Shown here piece by piece: positions 35,418-45,152 of a stretch of DNA of 64,000 bases. The stretch is from Myrmaecium sp. VS I D KN 1 (taxonomy: Eukaryota > Ascomycota > Dothideomycetes > Valsariales > Valsariaceae), in assembly GCA_019775845.1 (NCBI GenBank), contig JADQAV010000020.1, forward strand, positions 310,001 to 374,000, given 5' to 3'. Under the pieces are notes generated by a model. The model ran no database searches. It was not told where the DNA came from and worked only from the letters and a program-made list of their open reading frames with translations. Both the position numbers and the translations under genes were made by a program. Position 1 is the first letter of the stretch; every line of letters begins with the position of its first letter.

Positions 35418-37058
35418 ATGTTCCCAGGTCTTCTGTCGGCCGCGGTGCTGCTTGTACAGACCGTTTCCTGCGCCGCGGTCCCTTCGGCCACCGTTGGGGA
35501 GGAAACGGGACCTCGATATGCTAACCACATCTTCAATGCGATCCATTCGTCCCTCCGCCAATGGGGCTCCTCGCTCAACCACAACGGCGTCTCCTACTTC
35601 GTGGCGACGGTCCCCCGCGGCACCCAGTTCTACCATGGCACCCATACCTCGAAGCCCGTGACTGGCTTGGAGTGGCTTGCTTTCGAGCCTGAACATGCCA
35701 TGAACTTTGCCCGAGGCCGGAGAGGAGGAGGTCCGCCGCCGAAAGACCCTAAGGATTCCAAAGATCCGCACCACGGGAAGCCGCCGCATGGTGGTCCACC
35801 TCCAAGAGATGATGAGAAGCATCGTTCGGGTCATGACTGGAAGCACGACAGCGACCAGCAGGCGCTCGTAGAGCCTGACGCTATCGAGGATGAATCGGCA
35901 GGCTGGCTTCACACCTACCTGGCAAAACGGGACCTTCGCCTGTTGTACGTGGACGGGCAATCGGCCGCCAAATCCGACAAAGGCACTTTGGATTCTCAGG
36001 ACATCGGCCTTCTGAATTACACGGACCACGACGGTTTCTGGGAGTACGAGCGCGGCGAGCAGCTCTGCAAGCTGGCGGAAACAGAGTGGGGGAACCAGAT
36101 CGATGGCATCCTGCGCATGGAGATGGGCTTCGAGATTATCATGTGCTCCTTTGCACGCACGCTGGACGTCAACCGGATCACTCGCGCCAAGGGCGATTCG
36201 GACATCGGCCCGCCGCACGGAGCCGGCAACGAGGGCTTCCTCTACGGATACCTCCAAACCGTCGCCGCTCGTTACGATGGCATCGGCAGGACCAGGGCCA
36301 CTCTGGACCTGTCCAACTTTGTCACCGCGTTCAGCTATCCGGAGATGAACATCTTCAGCCCTAACGCGACCATGCCGCGGCTCACCAACCTCACCGACGA
36401 GAACTTGAGGACCCTGCAAGCCGATGTGCGGAAGATGATTCTCCGCGGGCCGGCAGCCAATCCGATCGATTGGCAAGCCGTGACGGACCTCATCGTCACC
36501 AGATATTCCCAGTCCTTGGAATATCTGGGCGATATCATCGCCAGCAACGCTTCGAACGCCTGCCAGAGGGTCGAGGCCAATCTCGGATACCTCATCCAGC
36601 CCTTCGTCGACTTCGGGGCTCGGGACGAGGAGCAGGAGATTGAGCGCTGCGCCACCCAGTTCTTAACCCCAGCCGCGCTTGCGTCTCCCGACCTGGCCGG
36701 GAAGGCGATCAAGACGGTCACGACGAAGATCTGCTCTTCCGTTGTTGCCGCGCACAAGGCCATCGCCTGCGACGCTGACGAGGCCAGCAACGAGCAGGGC
36801 TACGCCGAGGCGACGCGGATCGTCAAGGAGCTCATCAGCTATCTCAGCTGGACGTCGTGGAAGAAGTGCCGGGGCTGTCAGGTGGATGAGGTCTGTGTGA
36901 TTCCCGTCTGGCCCTTTGGAGCCCCCGAGGACCTTGAGCATCCCAGCTGTGCGAACGCCTCGACGGTGCAGTCGAAGCATGGATACTGGAACGGGCCGGG
37001 CGGAGGACCCGGTGGCGGGCCGGGTGGTGGCCACGGTCATGGCGGTCCTCCCAAGTAG
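35418..37058 (+). CDS. Secreted fungal protein of unknown function
   Basis: A single exon of 546 residues. I chose the ATG at 35418 because it gives a typical signal peptide (MFPGLLSAAVLLVQTVSCAA); the open frame further upstream does not. I do not recognise a family name. The N-terminal domain has VPRGTQFYHGTHTSKPVTGL followed by EWLAFEPEHAMNFA, then a low-complexity Gly/Pro/Lys/Asp/His insert (about residues 95-145). A larger globular part follows with WGNQIDGILRMEMGFEIIMC, YDGIGRTRATLDLSNFVTAF and several N-glycosylation sites (NYT, NAT, NLT, NAS). The C-terminal part has a cysteine cluster (KKCRGCQVDEVCVIPVWP), and the tail is Gly/Pro/His-rich (GGGPGGGPGGGHGHGG). A secreted or cell-surface location is inferred. 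The YHGT block loosely recalls ADP-ribosyltransferase-type folds, but this is only a guess. Confidence 0.8.
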   Translation: MFPGLLSAAVLLVQTVSCAAVPSATVGEETGPRYANHIFNAIHSSLRQWGSSLNHNGVSYFVATVPRGTQFYHGTHTSKPVTGLEWLAFEPEHAMNFARGRRGGGPPPKDPKDSKDPHHGKPPHGGPPPRDDEKHRSGHDWKHDSDQQALVEPDAIEDESAGWLHTYLAKRDLRLLYVDGQSAAKSDKGTLDSQDIGLLNYTDHDGFWEYERGEQLCKLAETEWGNQIDGILRMEMGFEIIMCSFARTLDVNRITRAKGDSDIGPPHGAGNEGFLYGYLQTVAARYDGIGRTRATLDLSNFVTAFSYPEMNIFSPNATMPRLTNLTDENLRTLQADVRKMILRGPAANPIDWQAVTDLIVTRYSQSLEYLGDIIASNASNACQRVEANLGYLIQPFVDFGARDEEQEIERCATQFLTPAALASPDLAGKAIKTVTTKICSSVVAAHKAIACDADEASNEQGYAEATRIVKELISYLSWTSWKKCRGCQVDEVCVIPVWPFGAPEDLEHPSCANASTVQSKHGYWNGPGGGPGGGPGGGHGHGGPPK

Positions 37059-37485
37059 TGGCCTTGATTTGTCCGTTGTTTTCTTCTTTCTGTCTTTTCC
37101 GTAGGCTTGAGTGGGGAGGTGTTCGGTAGAAGTGAGAAGCTGCAATGGCAGTTTGTGTCCCCTGTTTTCGGTAGACAAGTTAGATGATTTTAGTAGAGCG
37201 AAGGAGATTTATAATATCGCGGTTTTAGCATTTGACACTTCGGTACACTATGTATCAATATTACTCTCGTAGCGGTTCCCTGACGCTGTCCCCTTCCCTA
37301 TTCGATGAGGCATCGAGGCACAAGGCTCTCGAGGATTAGTCACCACCCTGTCTTGGCTCGCTTATCCGTCCGTCCAGCCTTCGATGCGGCGGTCGACCGA
37401 CCCTTGACTCTTGAGATCCCTCTCCCTCCCTTTCAACAACGAACGCCTTTGCGTCCCCCTTCCGTCTCCACGTTGCGATGCTTCG
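37059..37485. other. Intergenic region before the phosphatase gene
   Basis: 3' flank of the secreted-protein gene and CT-rich leader of the phosphatase gene. No separate gene seen. Confidence 0.4.
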
Positions 37486-38490
37486 ATGAAACTCCTCCTC
37501 ATCCGCCATGGCGAAACAGTCGACAACGTCGCGCAGCTGTACGCCGGCCGCCGCGACTCCGACCTGACCAACCACGGCTTCCAGCAAGCCACCCACCTCG
37601 GCCGGCACTTCCGCGACGCCGGCCTCCGCTTCACTCACATCTTCGCCTCGCCGCTCCGGCGCGCGCGCAAGACCGCCGAGCTCGTGCGGGAGGCCCAGGC
37701 GCAGGTGCAGGCTCAAGTGCAGTCGACGTCGCTGTCGCCGTCATCCCCTGAGCCGGCGCGTACGCCGCCGCCAGTGACTTGTCTGTCGCTCCTGCAGGAG
37801 CAGGACTTCGGCTCCCTGGAAGGGACGAGCTACCTCCAACGAGCGATCTCGACCGCGGCTGGTCGCAATGACGGAAGCTTCGTTCCAGCAGAATCCAAGG
37901 AGGCGATGGCGGCCCGGGCCGACGCGTTCCTGGACGCGCATCTGCTCCCCCTCGTCCTTCGCGCGCACGCGACCGACGTTGCGGCGCCGGAGCCGGTCGT
38001 CGCGATCGTTTCGCATGGCATCTTCTTGTCGGTGCTGTGGCGGCGACTGCTGCGCAGGCTGCCGCCGGCGAGTGTGGGGTATGCGCCGGAGCTGCGGGCG
38101 ACGCGTGCTGGGATGACGTTGGAGCATTTGGGGGGTTGGTCGAATACGGGGTATTTGGAGCTTTTGATGGAGAGAGTGGGTGGCAGGGCTTTGGTGGACG
38201 GTGCGGAAGGGGGGAAGATAGAGGAGAAGGCGGGTGAGGTTGCAGAGGCTGAAGATGAGGATGAGCATGAGGCTGGCAAGGAACGGCTTCACGTCTCCAC
38301 GACTGCATCAACGGTGGATAGTGGGGAGAAGCCTGGAATGTTATACGAGTGGAAAACGACGATCATGATGGTCAATGGCAAGGCTCATCTGGACGGCCTC
38401 AAGCGCACTCGTGGAGGCGTGGGCAGCGCTCGGCACGACGAGTCGCAGAAATCCATCACCAGCTTCTTCAAGCGTCGGAGAATGGAGTGA
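37486..38490 (+). CDS. Histidine phosphatase (phosphoglycerate mutase-like) with C-terminal PIP box
   Basis: A single exon of 334 residues starting MKLLLIRHGETVDNVAQLYA. The RHGE catalytic motif (R7-H8-G9-E10) and the second histidine in VAIVSHGIFLS define the histidine phosphatase superfamily, branch 1. FASPLRRARKTAELV and LQEQDFGSLEG are further conserved blocks. The region 235-300 is acidic and disordered. The last residues, QKSITSFFKRRRME (321-334), match the PCNA-interacting consensus Qxx[ILM]xx[FY][FY] followed by basic residues. This suggests recruitment to PCNA and a nuclear location, which is inference. The substrate is unknown. The upstream open frame (from 37411) lacks homology, so the start is set at 37486, directly before the catalytic motif. 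Confidence 0.9.
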   Translation: MKLLLIRHGETVDNVAQLYAGRRDSDLTNHGFQQATHLGRHFRDAGLRFTHIFASPLRRARKTAELVREAQAQVQAQVQSTSLSPSSPEPARTPPPVTCLSLLQEQDFGSLEGTSYLQRAISTAAGRNDGSFVPAESKEAMAARADAFLDAHLLPLVLRAHATDVAAPEPVVAIVSHGIFLSVLWRRLLRRLPPASVGYAPELRATRAGMTLEHLGGWSNTGYLELLMERVGGRALVDGAEGGKIEEKAGEVAEAEDEDEHEAGKERLHVSTTASTVDSGEKPGMLYEWKTTIMMVNGKAHLDGLKRTRGGVGSARHDESQKSITSFFKRRRME

Positions 38491-39158
38491 CGTGCAACTC
38501 GAGTCTAGGGAGGGATCTGTCGCTGTGGTTGGTCTGTGGTAGTGGCTTATTCCCCCTCTGCTTTGAACTTTCTTACTGGCTCGGTTTCTTGACATGTCAA
38601 GTTTTCAATCTCTATCTCACATTCAGTTTCTAATCATAGTGACCAAGATGTACTGGATACTAGGGACATCAAGGTGACTGTGGCTGACTGTGGCGAAAAG
38701 GCAGTATTTACACAACGTTCAATATCTGACATGTGGACTTCCTATCAAAAGACGTTCCCGTATTTTATCGGGAATATATCACAGGCTGGATCAACTGAAG
38801 GCCTGTGGCTATTGATAGCAATGACAGGTGTGGGTGGGTAAAGTGTGGCGAGGAGCTGCACAGCTGGAGGTGAGGAAAGTCGGAAGGCTGGCACCGCCTC
38901 CTCTTTCCTACTAGCCACCCACCAACACACCCACCCACCGCCACCAACCAAACCACCACATCACCAACCACCTGCACTTCACCGTTTTGCGCGGATGGGA
39001 TTAAAGCTCGCCGCATTCCTGTTCTGTTACCCCCCAGCGTTAACTCAAAATCCCTTTTCCCTACGTCTATTTTCTCGGCTAGTTCGTTTTTGACATTTCA
39101 TTGTTCCGCGGTACTGTGGTTGACAACACCTACTGGTACCTGAGCCCGACCAGTCCTC
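38491..39158. other. Intergenic region before the Ser-rich GPI protein
   Basis: 3' flank of the phosphatase gene and promoter of the next gene. A CCACCCAC/CCACCAAC-rich run lies at 38910-38985. No gene recognised. Confidence 0.4.
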
Positions 39159-40182
39159 ATGTCCCCCAGTCTCGCTTGTTGGCGGTGGCGGTGGTGGTTG
39201 TGGTGCTGCTGGGGTGCCTTGGCAGCCTTGCCCGCGTCCGCCTCCGCCCAGCTGCAAGTCTTCCCCATCACCATCGATGGTGAGTCTGTCGAATATTCTC
39301 TCCTTCAGGACGATATACTTACCAACTTACGTAGGCCATGTCACTTTCATCACTCTCCCATACTGGTCCGGTCAAGCGCCGGTGACGACGCCCATCGTCC
39401 TGAGTCCGCCGCCCGTCGTCGTGAGCACGGTGGACCAGACCGAGTCCCAATCCGCTCGTGAGCGGACGTCAAGTAAGTCACCACCCACCGTCCTTCCTTC
39501 TTGCAATCCCAACTAATACATGCTCCCACCAGCCGCTACAACCGCCACACCAGATGCCGTTTCAGTGCTCAGCTCCGCCCTGCAGACCTTCCCCTCCTCA
39601 GTGCTGAGCGAGGTGCTCAGCCCGTCGTCGATCGCAGTTCACCCATCATCATCATCATCGCCATCCCTCACCACCTCCATCACCACGACCACTCTTCTCA
39701 CCGTGACGACCCCCTCATCACCATTGTCTTCGGAGCGCAGCGCGAGCAGTCACAGCGAGTCTGCGATCTCCGCGTCTGGCTTCTCCAGCAGCAGCGCTCC
39801 GACCTCTAGCACCGCGTCCACGACAACGGTCGAGAGCTCCTCGGGAACGATTTCAAGCTCGTCGATCAGTCCCGCTGCATCATCATCATCATCATCATCA
39901 TCATCTCCTTCTTCCTCGCTGCTTTCCTCGTCTGCCGCGGCGGCTGCGTCGCAGTCGGCGGCATCCTCATCCTCCCCCTCCGCCCCCTCCTCTTCACAAA
40001 ACGCCTCATCATCTGCCTCCGCCTCGGCGAACGAGAGCTCATCGGCAGAAGCAGCAGCTGCATCAACATCGTCGTCGTCCAGCACGACGAAGGTACCTCC
40101 CGCTCCGACGGCGAACGAGGCCGGCCAACGGGCGGTCGGTGGACTGATCGTGGCAGCGGCGGCGGCTGTGTGGTTGCTGTGA
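39159..40182 (+). CDS. Ser/Thr-rich GPI-anchored cell-surface protein
   Basis: Exons 39159-39279, 39335-39472 and 39533-40182 give 302 residues. A Trp-rich signal sequence (CWRWRWWLWCCWGALAALPA) is followed by a short unique part (QLQVFPITIDGHVTFITLPY and GQAPVTTPIVLSPPPVVVST) and about 190 residues made almost only of Ser, Thr, Ala and Pro. The C-terminus is a small-residue and hydrophobic tail (AGQRAVGGLIVAAAAAVWLL) without a charged end, as required for GPI attachment. Proteins of this shape are heavily O-mannosylated wall components. The Ser tract at 39876-39906 is encoded by an uninterrupted ATC/TCA repeat that could vary in length. The YWSG-containing N-terminal segment may be conserved between fungi. 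Intron phases all match. Confidence 0.82.
39872..39906 (+). repeat. (ATC)n microsatellite in coding sequence
   Basis: About ten consecutive CAT/ATC triplets that are read as poly-serine (TCA) in the GPI protein. A shorter version lies at 39645-39660. Confidence 0.85.
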
Positions 40183-41173
40183 GCGGGGGTGGATACATTT
40201 TCTTTCCTTTCCCTATTTTCTCTCTTCGCTAACGTCATCATCTTCTTTTCTTTTCTTTTCTTTTCTTTATTCTAAAATGTTTTTCTTTCTTTGATTCCCC
40301 CTTGTGTTCCACTTGCTTGTGCTTTCACGTTGATGGCGATGGGTGAAGGATGATGGATGTACACAATCCGGCTCTTTGCGGCTTCATGAAGGTATGACTG
40401 ACGGTGATGTGTGATGATATGATTCCTTCTTTCCGTAATTTTTTTTCTTCGACGAGCGGTCCTGGTCATGGTAAGCATGGGTGGACGGTGATGCCTGGGT
40501 AGACCGGGGGTTCTCGAGATCTATACATATATCTAACTCGTGTCGAAAATGAAGGTAGCTCTGTTTGTGAGGGCTGATTCATCCGTGCGACAGGGGGTGT
40601 TTGCCACAACATCAGTATGCATATGCTGGGTAGACTTTTTCTTTCTCTTTTTTTCTCGAAAATCATTTCATCATGTCGATCTTCGTTTTTTCGGATGAAT
40701 TTTTCGCTGTTGAAAGCATATGTAGATGTGTGCTTAGACGCAGTCACGTCGCAGAGCATTTTTGACGAGCCATGCCCGATGACATTGTCATGTCTTCTTT
40801 CACGTGTCAGCGTTTCGTATCGTTTGCGTCTCGGTGGCATCGCGATGCGTCACCGTATCAATCCTCTTCTTCTGCTGCTGTCTTCGGTCTTAGGCGGTGG
40901 GCAACTGTCAAAGAGGTTGGGCGTTACAGCTGACCGACTTGACCTAAAACCCACCTGGGAATTTGGTACGTTTTCTCATCTGTGATCCCACATCACCTTC
41001 TACCTTCTCGTCTTCCTCTTTCCTCCTCACCCATCCATCATCGCTCCCTATAAGAGAATCCCCCATTTCTCACCCGATCTACCCTGTTGAGCACCAACGT
41101 CCCGTCCCGCGTAGAGCAACCTTGACCGACCTCCTCACCCACCCGCGTCTGCGCACGCACATCCGATCCAGTC
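40183..41173. other. Intergenic region with pyrimidine repeats
   Basis: 3' flank of the GPI protein with a (CTTTT)n tract at 40244-40268, and the promoter of the next gene. A minus-strand open frame at 40466-40840 has no recognisable features and is not called. Confidence 0.4.
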
Positions 41174-43138
41174 ATGGCGACCTGGCCGCCCTCCAACCTG
41201 ATGCCGTCGTCATCGCCGACAGAGCCAGCCGACGCGGTCGGACATAGCGACGAGCCGTCTGCCTTCCGCCCGCCGTCGCTGTTCGGCGCACGCCTCCCAT
41301 CCAGCACCAACCTGCCTCCGTCGCCCTCGACGACGCTTTTTCCCTCCGCCGCCGCCGATACGGCATCTGCCTTCATCCAGCGGAACGCAGCGCCGTCACC
41401 GGGAGGCCTTCCTACAAGCGCTCCGACCATGCCGCTGTTCGGTTTCGGATCGACAGACCCAGCCGGCCTTGCATTTCGCCACGGCAACTATCCGCCACAG
41501 AACGACTTCGCCCACGATGAAGGTGGCGACGACGGTGGTGATGGTGACGGTGACCTCATCGACAGCGACGCCAACAATAATGGCCATCCCGAGTCCTCAC
41601 GTGGCCGCCTTCCTCGTACGCGTCAGAAGCAGCCAACCCGCTCCGCCTCCGTCGTAACCTCCTCCAGCACCAGCACTGCCTCCTCCTCGACACCCTCACC
41701 AAGTCCAACACGTCGCTACGAGCTGCGAGCGGGCGCGCGCGGACCCTGCAGGCACGTGCCTATGAGCTGGCTGGACGCGGACGACAGCGGAGATTACGAT
41801 CCGGCAGCGGAGCGGCGGGCGGAGTATGCGCGACGGCGGCAGCAGCAGCAGCGGCAGAGCAGGAGGAGGAAGGATGTGGAAGAGGACAGAGAGGAAGGAG
41901 AGGAGCAAGAAGACGGAGGAGAAGAGCGCAGCCGACTTGTCGAGCTGCAGGCCGAGCACATGCTGGAGGAGATCGGACGAGCGGGAGATGCGGAGACGAA
42001 TGTCGACGCAGACGCGGACTCTACACTCCAGGAGAAAAACGATGCAGAGGCAAAGGAAAGCAGAGAGGAACGACGAAGAAGAAAGCAACAGACGCGCCGT
42101 CGCCGCCGAGCGACCTCGCCCCGCGTCACCCTGACCGACGCCGCCGGCCACACCGGCCGCACCCGCACCCTGACCACCCACTTTGCCCACCCGATGCTGT
42201 TCAACGCGGACAGCACGCCGGTGCCGGGGGATGCGTTGGCCGGATCCGGAGGAGAAGCAGCCAGGGTGATGCGATCCATCCCAACGGAGGCCTGCCGCTT
42301 CCACACGCCACCGCTGTTCGGCCTGCTCGGCCTGGGCCGACGGGACGTCTGGACGATCCGATGGCGGGATGGACGGGGTTACAGCGAGGTGTGCGGTGGG
42401 TGGGCGGAGGAGCTGGGCGGGTCGGTGACGCGGATGTGCACCGCGTGCACGTTGGGACGGGTGCACGTCGTGGGGTGCGGAGGTGGTGGAGTTGGGGGCC
42501 ATGTGATGGTGCGAATGACGGACGCGCCGGTGGTGGGGGATGGTGGGAAGGAGAGGGAGAAGGAGATCACGAGGGCGTTGTTGGAGAGGGCGGTGGATCT
42601 GTCGATGCCAGGTGCGGATGGGGACTGGGCGGGTATGCTGGATGAGATCGCGGCGTGGTTCTGCAGCGTGTGCGTGGCGCCGGCGTCGTGGCGGTGTGCG
42701 CGCGAGCAGGAGATGGATCGGTGGGGGCGCGTGCTGGCGGAGGTGGACGAGGAGGACGAAGGAGGACACCGGTGGGGGTGCGGACTCCGTCTGTGCGACA
42801 CCTGTCGGGAGAGGCTGCTCGGCTGCGGAGGGGATTTCCAGCGCATGCTCCGGGGGATGGTGAGGGAGTGGGAGGAGCGTCAGTGGGAACGTCGGGAGAG
42901 GGCGAGGGCGAGGGAGGAGAGACGCCGAGAGTGGGAGGAGCAGGTGCGTAGGAGGGTGGCGGAGGGGGAGGAGGATAAGGATCTGATGAGGGAGTGGGTG
43001 GGGATTGGGAAGGGGATGAGGGAGGGCGAGGAGGATGGTCATGAGGAAGATGATGATGGGATTGGTGAGTTGAGGGCGGATGCGCAGCTCTTGAGGTGGG
43101 ATGGCTTACTCATGCGGAATGTGCTTGCGGAGGTCTGA
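41174..43138 (+). CDS. Conserved-looking fungal protein with disordered head and Cys-rich tail
   Basis: A single exon of 654 residues starting MATWPPSNLMPSS. No family name is recognised. Residues 1-190 are Ser/Pro-rich. Residues 200-330 are highly charged with long Arg/Glu coiled-coil stretches (YARRRQQQQRQSRRRKDVEE). From about 340 the sequence looks globular: THFAHPMLFNADSTPVPGD, then FGLLGLGRRDVWTIRWRDGR and GYSEVCGGWAEELGGSVTRM with MCTACTLGRVHVVGC. Next comes WFCSVCVAPASWRCA and GCGLRLCDTCRERLLGCGG, which looks like a zinc-binding B-box/treble-clef-like module, and finally another charged coiled coil. A regulatory or chromatin role is possible but only inferred. GC content is very high, and the antisense strand is also open for chance reasons. 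Confidence 0.75.
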   Translation: MATWPPSNLMPSSSPTEPADAVGHSDEPSAFRPPSLFGARLPSSTNLPPSPSTTLFPSAAADTASAFIQRNAAPSPGGLPTSAPTMPLFGFGSTDPAGLAFRHGNYPPQNDFAHDEGGDDGGDGDGDLIDSDANNNGHPESSRGRLPRTRQKQPTRSASVVTSSSTSTASSSTPSPSPTRRYELRAGARGPCRHVPMSWLDADDSGDYDPAAERRAEYARRRQQQQRQSRRRKDVEEDREEGEEQEDGGEERSRLVELQAEHMLEEIGRAGDAETNVDADADSTLQEKNDAEAKESREERRRRKQQTRRRRRATSPRVTLTDAAGHTGRTRTLTTHFAHPMLFNADSTPVPGDALAGSGGEAARVMRSIPTEACRFHTPPLFGLLGLGRRDVWTIRWRDGRGYSEVCGGWAEELGGSVTRMCTACTLGRVHVVGCGGGGVGGHVMVRMTDAPVVGDGGKEREKEITRALLERAVDLSMPGADGDWAGMLDEIAAWFCSVCVAPASWRCAREQEMDRWGRVLAEVDEEDEGGHRWGCGLRLCDTCRERLLGCGGDFQRMLRGMVREWEERQWERRERARAREERRREWEEQVRRRVAEGEEDKDLMREWVGIGKGMREGEEDGHEEDDDGIGELRADAQLLRWDGLLMRNVLAEV

Positions 43139-43457
43139 GGGAAAAAGGAAGGAACGGAGTGAGTTCAGATTGTGATGGAAAGGGAAGGTATACTCTCGTT
43201 CTTCCAGATTGTGGAAATGGAAGGGTCTTTTTTCATGGTGATAGATAGGTAGGTATTGCTCCCCTTTGCAAATCATGTTCGCCAGCGTCGCTCGATGAGC
43301 TTTTCGAAAATGGATTCCTCTTCATTTTTAATTTGTTACTTTCATTGTTCGTCTGCTTCTCTTGGGTCTTTCCTTTCGAATCTTTACTCTTCACATTGCC
43401 TTTCCCCCCATCGAAGACCCGAATCATTAGTCGCTCGTTTCCTCGTAGCAGGTAAAA
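43139..43457. other. Convergent intergenic region
   Basis: Short AT-richer spacer between the 3' ends of two GC-rich genes; nothing else seen. Confidence 0.5.
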
Positions 43458-45152
43458 TCACCTCTTTGCCCAGCTCTGCCAACCCCATCCCTTTGCTTCC
43501 TTCCCTCCCTGATCCTGTGGATGTACACTCGCACTCGCTTTCGAACTCGCACTCGCACTCTTAGCTTGCGACGGTGACGACGACGTCTGAGACCAGTTGA
43601 GCGACGGCGACGGCAAGGGAGAGGAAGAGCGACGGTGGTGCCGGCTATTTCTGCTCCTATCATTCCCACGGCTACTACTTTCACGACTACTGCTACCACT
43701 ACTGCCACTGCCACTGCCACTACTGCCACTGTCGCTGCCACTGCTGCTTCTGCTGCGTTGCGAGTTGGAGACGGAGATGGATGCGCTTGCGCTTGATCTG
43801 GATGCCGGTGACGATGTCCGCGAGGGCGGGGAGACGTGCTGGCGGCGGCGATGAGCGTCACGATCGTCGGTCTTCTCGCGATTCTTGGTCATGCGTAGGG
43901 GCGGCTGCTCCGGCTCGCGCCCATTCTGGGGTCGGCGCGGTGCCTGCTCTCTTCTTTCTCCTCCTCTTCCACCACCTACTTCCCGTCGTTGTCGCTGTTG
44001 TGGTGGTGGCTGTTGTGGTGGTTGGTACTCTCCGCGAGCTTCGACAGCAGCGGGTCGCATCCGTACTGCTCTCCGTTCGCGCTGTCCGCCCTCTTCGATC
44101 CTCTGCCCTTTCCTCCCCATCGGCGGCTCACGGGCGCGCTGGGAGCGCACATACCCCTCCGCGAACCCGCGGCGGAACTCTACCCACATGGCTGCGAGCC
44201 GGCGGCTGATGCTGCTGCCGCTGCCCCCACTGCTGGTGGTGGTAGTGGTGGCATTCTTCGGTTTCCTGCGGTGGAGTGGGGGAGGGGAGGAGTGTGATTG
44301 TTCTTTTTCTCTTCTCCTTCTTCTTCGTCCTCCTGTTCGTCTATCAGCTTCGCCGTCGTTCGGGCGGGGATGCTCCGCGCGCAAGTCGTGTTTGTGCTTC
44401 CAAGGCTGTGCCAAAGACTGGTCGTCGTCCTCGTCGTCGTTGGGATGGGGAAGCGGACGGCGCCGTCCGACGTGCTCGCGATCCGCTGCGGGGACGGGCC
44501 GTCTCGTGGTCCGCTCCGCATGGTGATGTCGCTCCTGGCTCGCGTCGTTGCGGCTCCGATGATGGTGTCGAGGTCTGGCGTCGCGTTGTGCGGGCGGTGG
44601 CCGGCCGCGTCCTAGCATGGAGCGGATGAGGACGTCAAAGACCGGGGGTGAAGAGAGTGGCGGAGGGTGAGGTTGTTGCTTCCCATGGCGACGTCGGCGG
44701 CGGCGACGATGTTGATGACGGTGGATTTGGTCCGAGCCTGGGTACGGAAGGTCTCCGGATGGAAGGGCGCCGTGCATGGTGTAGTAGTAGTCGTCTGCCT
44801 CGACGCTGGGTCTAACATGGTGGGGACCTGGGGGGTAGGGGTGTATGGGAGCTATGTTGTGAGGTGGTGGTGGTATTGGACCGCCGGCGGCGGCGACGTG
44901 AGGTGGTGGCATGTGCGAATAGGCATACTGCTGTGATGCCGCTGCGGCGGGGACGAAGCGTGACTGAACGGGAGGCGGCGGAGTGCCGCGATAGATGTGA
45001 CCGTCGTGCTGCATGTTGGCGGGAGGAGGATGAGGACGTGAAGGATGGAAAGAAGCGGGAAGAGGGGACGGGGTTTGGGTTGACGACGCGGAATGGAGGA
45101 CTTGAACTTGGTCCGCTGCCACGGATTTTTCCTCGTCTCTTGACCAAAACAT
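43458..45152 (-). CDS. Arg/Ser/Pro-rich disordered protein
   Basis: A single exon of 564 residues from the ATG at 45152 (MFWSRDEEKS). No family is recognised. The N-terminal third is Pro/His/Tyr-rich (PPPHNIAPIHPYPPGPHHVR). The middle contains Arg runs (HRRRRRRRHGKQQ) and many RD/RH dipeptides. A short island, SISRRLAAMWVEFRRGFAEG, is the only part that looks like a folded amphipathic helix and may be the conserved core. The C-terminal third is rich in RS, SGS and SR repeats and ends EAKGWGWQSWAKR. The composition suggests a nucleic-acid- or membrane-associated disordered protein; this is inference. One uninterrupted frame of this length with a good ATG supports a real gene despite low complexity. 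Confidence 0.6.
   Translation of the reverse strand: MFWSRDEEKSVAADQVQVLHSASSTQTPSPLPASFHPSRPHPPPANMQHDGHIYRGTPPPPVQSRFVPAAAASQQYAYSHMPPPHVAAAGGPIPPPPHNIAPIHPYPPGPHHVRPSVEADDYYYTMHGALPSGDLPYPGSDQIHRHQHRRRRRRRHGKQQPHPPPLSSPPVFDVLIRSMLGRGRPPPAQRDARPRHHHRSRNDASQERHHHAERTTRRPVPAADREHVGRRRPLPHPNDDEDDDQSLAQPWKHKHDLRAEHPRPNDGEADRRTGGRRRRRREKEQSHSSPPPLHRRKPKNATTTTTSSGGSGSSISRRLAAMWVEFRRGFAEGYVRSQRAREPPMGRKGQRIEEGGQRERRAVRMRPAAVEARGEYQPPQQPPPQQRQRREVGGGRGGERREQAPRRPQNGREPEQPPLRMTKNREKTDDRDAHRRRQHVSPPSRTSSPASRSSASASISVSNSQRSRSSSGSDSGSSGSGSGSSGSSSRESSSRGNDRSRNSRHHRRSSSPLPSPSLNWSQTSSSPSQAKSASASSKASASVHPQDQGGKEAKGWGWQSWAKR

Noticed and set aside
35298-36476. 392-codon minus-strand frame over the secreted-protein gene
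   Set aside because: No signal peptide or domain; the plus strand has a clear secreted protein with glycosylation sites.
41696-43042. 448-codon open frame antisense to the 41174-43138 gene
   Set aside because: Pro/His/Arg-rich with no domain; a by-product of GC-rich coding sequence on the other strand, which has the better start and Cys-rich domain.
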